Below, piece after piece: positions 58,960-64,000 of a stretch of 64,000 nucleotides of DNA (position 1 is the stretch's first letter; every line of letters starts with the position of its first letter). The stretch is from NCBI GenBank assembly GCA_903895595.1, contig CAITUP010000109.1, forward strand, positions 1 through 64,000. The letters run 5' to 3'. This DNA is from an uncultured Acetobacteraceae bacterium. GTDB taxonomy: Bacteria > Pseudomonadota > Alphaproteobacteria > Acetobacterales > Acetobacteraceae. A program made the translations under genes and the position numbers. The notes beneath the pieces were generated by a model. It searched no databases and had not been told where the DNA came from. It saw nothing but the letters and a program-made list of their open reading frames with translations.

Positions 58960-60132
58960 TTACAGACCCGCGTACATGCGGCCGGGGTTGAGAATGCCGA
59001 ACGGGTCCATCGACGCTTTGACTCGTCGGGCGATCGCGGCCAACGCCGGCACCTCGGGTGGAACGACATGCGCCGCCAGGCGCAAATCGTCGGGTGCCCG
59101 CATCAGCGTCCAGGTTCCTCCCGCCGCGTTGGCAGCCGTTTCCACACGGCGGTGCGCCTCCTGGCTCGCCGGCCCGGTCAGCCAAACCAGCCCGCCGCCC
59201 CAGTCCAGGAAACCGTCCATACCTGCATCCCGCAGCACATCCGGCCCCGCGGACGGCCGCACCGACACGCGCCAAACGGCGTCGCCGAGCGGCAAAGGCG
59301 TCGCATCGCGAACCCCGGCCCAGGCGGCCTGAGATGCCGGGGCATCCAAAATCGTCGTTCCCGGTATAGCCAGTTCTTTCGCCAGCTTCTCGGTACGATA
59401 TTTCACCGATGCCGCGAAGTCCTCGATCCGTATCAACGCCACGGCGTGCGGAAACAATGATCCCGCTGGCAGCCACGCCGCCCCCGACACGCCGAATGGC
59501 GAACCTAGCGCTGCCGACAGCGCGGCAACGGCAGCGGTGGCGCCAGCGATCGGCAACACCAGCGTGGCGCTGGTCTCCGAGGCGGGCAGTACCTTCAGGG
59601 TAATTTCGGTGATCACGCCCAGCGTGCCGTGACTGCCAGTCAGAAGCTTGCACAGGTCCAGGCCGGTCACGTTCTTAAGCACCCGCCCACCGGAATGAAT
59701 AACCTCGCCCCGGCCGGTCACGGCCCGAATGCCCATGACGTGGTCACGCATCGCCCCCCAGGCGACACGGCGCGGGCCGGACAGGTTGGTGGCAGCGATG
59801 CCGCCGAGCGTCTGAGGCCTGCCGGATGAACCCAGCAACCGGGCGTAATCAGGGGGTTCCGCCGTTAGCTGCTGGCCTTTCGCGGCCAACGCAGCCTCGA
59901 TCTCCGGCAACGGCGTGCCGGCCAGCGCCGAGATAATCAGCTCGCTCGGCGAATACAGCGTAATCCCGCTCAGCCCCTCGGTCGACAGCACGCGCTCGGC
60001 TTGCACCGGCCGCAGCATAGCGGACTTGGTGCCGTGGCCCTGCACGCGCAGCGGCTCCCGCGCCGCAGCCGCCTGATTGACGGTCGCGGCGATGGCGGCT
60101 TCGGCCGGGGTGGGAGGTAAATGTTCGATCAT
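58960..60132 (-). CDS. glcE: Glycolate oxidase FAD-binding subunit
   Basis: This 390-residue flavoprotein has the FAD-binding PCMH domain of GlcE: PLRVQGHGTKSAMLRPVQAE, LTAEPPDYARLLGSSGRPQT and LGGIAATNLSGPRRVAWGAM. GEVIHSGGRVLKNVTGLDLC and LLTGSHGTLGVITEITLKVL are strong family matches. The C-terminal end AIARRVKASMDPFGILNPGR is typical. A good -10 box (CATAAT) lies only 7 bases before the ATG, so the mRNA may lack a leader. It heads the minus-strand unit glcE, membrane protein, glcF, TPR protein. Confidence 0.92.
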   Translation of the reverse strand: MIEHLPPTPAEAAIAATVNQAAAAREPLRVQGHGTKSAMLRPVQAERVLSTEGLSGITLYSPSELIISALAGTPLPEIEAALAAKGQQLTAEPPDYARLLGSSGRPQTLGGIAATNLSGPRRVAWGAMRDHVMGIRAVTGRGEVIHSGGRVLKNVTGLDLCKLLTGSHGTLGVITEITLKVLPASETSATLVLPIAGATAAVAALSAALGSPFGVSGAAWLPAGSLFPHAVALIRIEDFAASVKYRTEKLAKELAIPGTTILDAPASQAAWAGVRDATPLPLGDAVWRVSVRPSAGPDVLRDAGMDGFLDWGGGLVWLTGPASQEAHRRVETAANAAGGTWTLMRAPDDLRLAAHVVPPEVPALAAIARRVKASMDPFGILNPGRMYAGL

Positions 60133-60139
60133 CTCCGCG

Positions 60140-60145
60140 ATTATG
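60140..60145 (-). promoter_or_regulatory. Predicted -10 box of glcE, suggesting a leaderless mRNA
   Basis: On the minus strand CATAAT ends 7 bases before the glcE ATG at 60132. The -35 position 17 bases upstream reads TAGCGC, a weak match. Transcription would begin about at the start codon. Confidence 0.35.
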
Positions 60146-60176
60146 CCAGCACCGTCGCCACCGCGCTATCGGGCGT

Positions 60177-61205
60177 TCACCCGCCGAACGTGTCGCGCCA
60201 CTGCTCGATCACCTCCGGGATGCCTTTCAGCATTTCCGCCGCTGTCAGCTGAAAGGTCTTGAATTCGGTGAACGGTTTGGCGCCCGGCAGCGGCGTAACC
60301 TCCGGCCGCAGCGATTCCGCGCGTTCCTTTACCGCGATGCGGGCGACGTCCTCGCTTTGCAGGAACTCCATGAACAGGCGTGCGGCGTTGGGATGCGGGG
60401 CCGCGGCGGGAATGGCGGACGCCGAGACGATCAGCAACGCCCCATCGGTGGGATACATGACCGCCAGCGGATTGCCCTGATCGGCCGCATGCAGCGTGGT
60501 GGTCGAGGAACTCGCCCCGATCGACCGTTCCCCGGCGGTCAGCACCGTCGTGGTGTCGATGATGGAGCGCCCGATCTGCGGGCTGGATTTCTCCAGCTTC
60601 TCGAAATATTGCCAGCCGTAGAGCTTGCGCATCGCCAGCACCCAGGTCCCGACGAAGCCGCTGAACGCAGGGTGACCGACGGCGATCTGGCGGTTCCACT
60701 TCGGCGCCAACAGATCGGGCCAATTCCTGGGGGCGTCTTCCGGCTTCACCTTGTTGGTGTTGTAGGCAATCAGCACGAGCCCGCCGGCCGTGGTGTGATA
60801 ATACCCGTCCTTGTCGAACGCGCGGAACGACGGGGTCAGCGCCGCATCGTTTTGCGGCACGTAACGCGCCAGCAGGCCCTTTTGCTTCAACGCCTCATCG
60901 TGGCTGGGATCGGTGGAACTGAACACGTCGCATTGCAGCGTCTTGTTCTTGAATTCCTGCCCGATGCGTTCGTAGGCGACCTGAGCGGTGGTGCGGACGA
61001 CCGTGACCTTGATGCCGGGATAGCGTGCGGTGAAGGCACGGCCGATATTTTCCGCGTTTTCGCCGCTGTTTTGCGCGGTGTACCAAGTCAGGCCGCCTTC
61101 CTTCCGAGCGGCTTCCTCCAACGCGCCGAGGTCCGCGCGGGCTTGGGTGGAGGCAGCGAGAAGCGGGACGGCGGTCAGGACGCCGCGGCGGGTGATGGGG
61201 ATCAT
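60177..61205 (-). CDS. Extracellular solute-binding protein, family 1 (iron/phosphonate type)
   Basis: This 342-residue exported protein begins MIPITRRGVLTAVPLLAAST, a twin-arginine-like leader. The mature part LEEAARKEGGLTWYTAQNSG, RYPGIKVTVVRTTAQVAYER and DVFSSTDPSHDEALKQKG resembles AfuA/FbpA-type ferric-iron binding proteins and related 2-aminoethylphosphonate or sugar-acid binders. The tyrosine pair that holds iron is not obvious, so the ligand is open. No permease gene is adjacent. The metallophosphatase gene lies 40 bases upstream on the same strand. Confidence 0.85.
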   Translation of the reverse strand: MIPITRRGVLTAVPLLAASTQARADLGALEEAARKEGGLTWYTAQNSGENAENIGRAFTARYPGIKVTVVRTTAQVAYERIGQEFKNKTLQCDVFSSTDPSHDEALKQKGLLARYVPQNDAALTPSFRAFDKDGYYHTTAGGLVLIAYNTNKVKPEDAPRNWPDLLAPKWNRQIAVGHPAFSGFVGTWVLAMRKLYGWQYFEKLEKSSPQIGRSIIDTTTVLTAGERSIGASSSTTTLHAADQGNPLAVMYPTDGALLIVSASAIPAAAPHPNAARLFMEFLQSEDVARIAVKERAESLRPEVTPLPGAKPFTEFKTFQLTAAEMLKGIPEVIEQWRDTFGG

Positions 61206-61245
61206 GGGACAGTTTCCAGTGATGGATGTTGCACCTTCTTACCGC

Positions 61246-62052
61246 TCAAACCCCAATCAACCCAATCACATCGTCTTCCAACACGGCGCAACTGAGTTTT
61301 TCCCCCAGCCCGGCCCCGGTATCCAGCGCGATCCGGTTCTTCGCGATCACCACGCTCGGCGTCGAGGAATGGCCGTGCACGACGATGAAGCCGAAATCGT
61401 CCTCCGACCACAGAAACGGCTGACGCATTGTCACCAGATCGTCGGCCGTCTGGTGCCCGAGCGGAACGCCGGGGCGGATACCGGCATGCACGAACAGATA
61501 ATCGCCCTCGCGATGCCACAGATCCAACCCACGCAGGAATGCGACATGCGCGGGGGGCAGCGCGGCCTCCCACGCTTCCCGAGGCAGATCCGGGCTCAAG
61601 CCCCAACTGGCCAAAGTCTCCCGCCCGCCGGCCCACAGCCAATCGGTCGCCGCCGCTCGGTCGCCGTTCAGGGCGTCGAGCAGCATGCGTTCGTGATCGC
61701 CCATCAGGTTGATCGTGCGTACGCCGGCCACGGGATCTCCGGCCGCCAGCAGTGCGACCACGCCGGCGCTGTCCGGCCCCTGATCGATGTAATCCCCCAG
61801 ATGCACCAGCAGCGCCGAAATCGTCGGCCGAGCCATCAAGTCGGCGGCGATGGCGGCATGCACACGACGGAGCTTGTCGGGATACCCGTGTACATCGCCC
61901 ACGGCATAAACCCGGCGCCCGCGCGGCAGAACGCCGGGGGCCTGTAGAAACCGGATCGCCGCCGCCGAGTCGGCGACCGCGCGCGGCCCGGTCCATGTGG
62001 GTACGGCGGCGGCGTCCATGGCCGCGCGGCGGTTGCGAATCGGGCGTCTCAT
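61246..62052 (-). CDS. Serine/threonine-type metallophosphatase with altered active-site motif
   Basis: This 268-residue protein belongs to the calcineurin-like phosphoesterases. The first metal motif is VYAVGDVHGYPDKL (Asp53, His55) and the second is HLGDYIDQGPDSAG, where DxxDQG replaces the common DxxDRG. The third motif reads NLMGDHERML, with Asp119 in place of the asparagine of the usual GNHE. The later histidine motifs LFVHAGIRPGVPL and FIVVHGHSSTP are present. The changes do not rule out activity, as Asp can bind metal. Substrate unknown. Confidence 0.85.
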   Translation of the reverse strand: MRRPIRNRRAAMDAAAVPTWTGPRAVADSAAAIRFLQAPGVLPRGRRVYAVGDVHGYPDKLRRVHAAIAADLMARPTISALLVHLGDYIDQGPDSAGVVALLAAGDPVAGVRTINLMGDHERMLLDALNGDRAAATDWLWAGGRETLASWGLSPDLPREAWEAALPPAHVAFLRGLDLWHREGDYLFVHAGIRPGVPLGHQTADDLVTMRQPFLWSEDDFGFIVVHGHSSTPSVVIAKNRIALDTGAGLGEKLSCAVLEDDVIGLIGV

Positions 62053-62127
62053 CGGACAGCGGTGCCCCTGTTTCTCTTTTCCGCCATCCTGCTACGTTGT
62101 CCCGGCAACCAGTACCGGAGGAAACCG

Positions 62128-62610
62128 TTGGCCAAAATCACATTCCCCGTCGAAGCGACCCACATCATGATGTTCGCGCGCGCGATCGGCGACACCAACC
62201 CCGTCTACCACGACGCGGAGGCAGCTAAGAAATCCGAAGTCGGCGGCGTCATCGCCCCGCCCAGCTTCGCCCAGGCGGTCGCGCAGTTCGACCCCGAATA
62301 CCACCTGCGCCCGAAGCCCGGCCAGAAGTGGTTCGGATCGGGCAAAACCCCGTCCGGCGTCGAGGGCAAACCGGCCTCGTCCGGCGGCCTGCATGCCGAA
62401 CAGCACTACGAGTACATCCGCCCGCTGCGCCCTGGCGATGTGCTGACCGCGGAAACCAACCCCGGCAAAGTGTGGGAACGCGAAAGCAAGCGCGCCGGCA
62501 AGCTGACCTTCCGGGAGCGTGTCACCGAATACCGCGACCAGAACGGCGAACTGGTGATGATCGCGCGCGGCGTCGGCGTGACGACCGAACGTCCCGTGGA
62601 CCAGGGTTGA
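62128..62610 (+). CDS. MaoC-like dehydratase, N-terminal-type (FAS1-like) subunit
   Basis: This is a 160-residue hot-dog-fold protein. Its start (ITFPVEATHIMMFARAIGDT) and GGVIAPPSFAQAVAQFDPEY match the FAS1-like dehydratase domain, known from HadA/HadC-type subunits of 3-hydroxyacyl dehydratases. The TTG at 62128 is preferred because GGAGG (62117-62121) lies 6 bases upstream; a GTG at 62062 would give an odd hydrophobic start. It lies 14 bases upstream of a MaoC gene, and the two probably form a heterodimer. Confidence 0.82.
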   Translation: MAKITFPVEATHIMMFARAIGDTNPVYHDAEAAKKSEVGGVIAPPSFAQAVAQFDPEYHLRPKPGQKWFGSGKTPSGVEGKPASSGGLHAEQHYEYIRPLRPGDVLTAETNPGKVWERESKRAGKLTFRERVTEYRDQNGELVMIARGVGVTTERPVDQG

Positions 62611-62624
62611 GGAGGAGCAAGACC

Positions 62625-63047
62625 ATGGCACTGAAAGCATCCGCCTTGAAGGTTGGCGATTCCCACAGCGAATGCGTGGTGGAAAACCTGTCTCGCACGC
62701 AGATCGTGCAGTACGCCGGGGTTTCCGGCGACTACAACCCGCTGCACACCGACGAAGTGTACACGACCCAAGTGGCCGGCTACCCGAGCGTTTTCGCGCA
62801 CGGGATGCTGACGATGGGTCTGACGAGCAAGATGCTGACGAACTATGTCGGCGACGGCCGTCTGACCAAGTTCGGCGTCCGCTTTACCAATCAGGTGTGG
62901 CCGGGCGACACCCTGACGTCCACCGCCACGGTAGAAGCCATCCGCGAGGAAGGCGGGCAGATGCTGGCCGATCTGAAGCTGTCCACAGTCAACCAGGACG
63001 GCAAGGAAGTCGTGTCCGGGTCGGCGACGGCGCGGATCGACGCATAA
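62625..63047 (+). CDS. MaoC family dehydratase, catalytic subunit
   Basis: This 140-residue hot-dog-fold protein has the hydratase-2 motif YAGVSGDYNPLHTDEVY, whose Asp and His form the catalytic pair, followed by SVFAHGMLTMGLTSKML. It corresponds to HadB-type subunits that need a partner like the protein encoded just upstream. Together they would hydrate or dehydrate (R)-3-hydroxyacyl thioesters. TGAGGAGGAGC gives a strong ribosome site. A terminator hairpin follows 12 bases after the stop. Confidence 0.9.
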   Translation: MALKASALKVGDSHSECVVENLSRTQIVQYAGVSGDYNPLHTDEVYTTQVAGYPSVFAHGMLTMGLTSKMLTNYVGDGRLTKFGVRFTNQVWPGDTLTSTATVEAIREEGGQMLADLKLSTVNQDGKEVVSGSATARIDA

Positions 63048-63059
63048 ACTTCGCGAAAG

Positions 63060-63087
63060 CCTCTTTTCCGCTTCGGCGGGAAAGAGG
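63060..63087 (+). terminator. Hairpin with UUCG loop after the MaoC pair
   Basis: CCTCTTTTCCGC (63060-63071) pairs with GCGGGAAAGAGG (63076-63087), 12 pairs including one G-U, closed by the very stable loop TTCG. No T-tract follows, so it could also be an mRNA-protecting stem. Confidence 0.6.
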
Positions 63088-63120
63088 TAGTCTCGGGCCT
63101 TGTTCGGTGAGGGGCGTGCC

Positions 63121-64000
63121 GTGGGCCTGACAATCAATGTGTCGTACGATTCCAGCGTAACCTCGCTGGCAGGTACCAACGCAACTTTGTACTCGGAATA
63201 TACGACTGCCGTGCAGGCAGCGGTGAATTTCTTCCAGACCAACATCGCCAACAACATCACCCTCAACATCAATTTCGGGTGGGGCGAGGCCGGTGGTTCG
63301 CCGATCGGCGCCGGTGCCGCGGGCCAAAGCAGTTCTGTTTTTAATACTTTCACCTATGCCGACCTGCTCGCGGGGCTCCAATCCACCCTCACGACATCAG
63401 CGGTTCAGACAGCGGCTCTCGCGTCGTTGCCCCTGACCGATCCCACGGGCGGAGCAGGTTTCAAAATCAACTTCGCCCAACAGTTGGCGTTGGGCATTAC
63501 GTCCGGCGGGGCGACATCCAGCACGAACGACGGCGGTGTCGGGCTCGACGCAACCGGCACAAACTGGACCTGGGTCGGTGGGACATACAGCGCCGACAGT
63601 GTGGACGCCGTCAGTGTCTTCGAACACGAAATCTCGGAGGTGATGGGGCGCATCGCAACCAGCGGTGCCAACGGCCAATACCGGGAGCTCGATCTTTTCC
63701 GATACACCGCGGCCAACGGCTTGGACAGCAACGCCATCGGCGCAGCCGCGGGTGTGCGGGATGAGCCGTTCGTCGGCGGCTATAACGCTAACGCACCGTC
63801 CTATTTTTCCTACAACGGCACAACCAACACCCTGCTGTTCGAGACGCCGAATGACGTCGCGGCTGGTTCCGATGTCGCGGATTGGGCGCCATCGGCCGGC
63901 TTCGACGCATTCGGCGACGGTCCGACCGGCGCACCGTCCCCTGTTTCCGCCACCGATCTGCAGGAACTGAACGTCCTCGGTTACACGCTGGCCTGTTTCC
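63121..64000 (+). CDS. Secreted metalloprotease-like protein (partial, runs off the window)
   Basis: A GTG at 63121 with GAGGGG 6 bases upstream opens a frame of at least 293 codons that leaves the window. The protein begins VGLTINVSYDSSVTSLAG without a signal peptide and is rich in Gly, Ala, Ser, Thr and Asn. Around residue 165 it has a possible zinc site, VFEHEISEVMGRIA (HExxE rather than HExxH), then YRELDLFRYTAANG. The composition and missing signal recall type I-secreted proteins, whose C-terminal calcium-binding repeats would lie beyond the window. Protease activity is inferred. A TTG at 63100 is another possible start. Confidence 0.7.
   Translation, partial: MGLTINVSYDSSVTSLAGTNATLYSEYTTAVQAAVNFFQTNIANNITLNINFGWGEAGGSPIGAGAAGQSSSVFNTFTYADLLAGLQSTLTTSAVQTAALASLPLTDPTGGAGFKINFAQQLALGITSGGATSSTNDGGVGLDATGTNWTWVGGTYSADSVDAVSVFEHEISEVMGRIATSGANGQYRELDLFRYTAANGLDSNAIGAAAGVRDEPFVGGYNANAPSYFSYNGTTNTLLFETPNDVAAGSDVADWAPSAGFDAFGDGPTGAPSPVSATDLQELNVLGYTLACF

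Noticed and set aside
1-64000. tRNA, rRNA, CRISPR arrays, prophage genes or intact insertion sequences
   Set aside because: None seen by eye: the repeats found are dispersed palindromes, not spaced direct repeats, and no transposase or integrase is encoded. A tRNA scan would be needed for certainty.

Overview
The window is GC-rich, densely coded chromosomal DNA of an alphaproteobacterium, most likely Rhodospirillales/Acetobacteraceae. The evidence is the short C-terminal-only HPr kinase beside RapZ, a permease-free PTS phosphorelay, a PopZ-like (DUF2497) gene between valS and a TolC gene, and many periplasmic solute-binding proteins. I see no rRNA, tRNA, CRISPR array, prophage or intact insertion sequence. 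Mobile-type DNA is limited to short palindromic intergenic repeats, and there are two toxin-antitoxin modules.

Layout. 0.2-1.9 kb (minus): enoyl-CoA hydratase and a PLP-dependent dehydratase. 2.3-6.3 kb (plus): hprK-rapZ-EIIA(Man)-HPr-EI, a regulatory PTS with overlapping genes. 6.3-7.0 kb: PIN toxin with ribbon-helix-helix partner. 7.2-9.3 kb: DUF2269 membrane protein, saccharopine-dehydrogenase-like protein and DCC thiol-disulfide protein. 9.5-14.2 kb: complete branched-chain amino-acid type ABC transporter. 14.3-17.8 kb: GlcD-type FAD oxidase, two small unknown genes, an SRPBCC protein and a 2-hydroxyacid dehydrogenase. 17.9-21.7 kb: family-5 binding protein, aminotransferase and TauD-type dioxygenase. 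21.8-27.8 kb (plus): molybdenum hydroxylase (IorAB type), flavocytochrome c sulfide dehydrogenase (FccAB) and SoxXYZA, one tightly overlapping block for oxidation of reduced sulfur, without soxB or soxCD.

27.8-37.2 kb: housekeeping genes valS, popZ-like, tolC, pcm and dnaE. 37.2-42.1 kb: LLM flavin oxidoreductase and a citryl-CoA-lyase-like gene fired from superimposed divergent promoters, a 26-codon hydrophobic peptide gene, a LysR regulator and a class A penicillin-binding protein. 42.1-42.9 kb: PrlF/YhaV toxin-antitoxin. 42.9-47.7 kb (minus): family-5 binding protein, amidohydrolase and a GT2-GT4 double glycosyltransferase. 47.8-56.8 kb: acyl-CoA catabolism (enoyl-CoA hydratase, ADP-forming acyl-CoA ligase, binding protein, VOC dioxygenase, three acyl-CoA dehydrogenases). 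56.8-60.1 kb (minus): TPR protein, then glycolate oxidase subunits GlcF and GlcE with a membrane protein between them; the candidate GlcD lies 43 kb away. 60.2-64.0 kb: iron-type binding protein, metallophosphatase, paired MaoC-type dehydratases and the start of a secreted metalloprotease-like gene that leaves the window.

The genes describe a metabolically versatile heterotroph that imports organic acids and amino acids, degrades acyl-CoAs, oxidises glycolate and can draw electrons from sulfide or thiosulfate. Several genes share one promoter layout: a -35 box, exactly 17 bases, a TAA(C/G)CT-like -10 box, and a start codon 34-36 bases after the first base of the -10 box. The points most worth a second look are the 26-residue peptide gene, the superimposed divergent promoters, the palindromic repeat family, the unusual SoxY C-terminus and the split glycolate oxidase with its embedded membrane protein.
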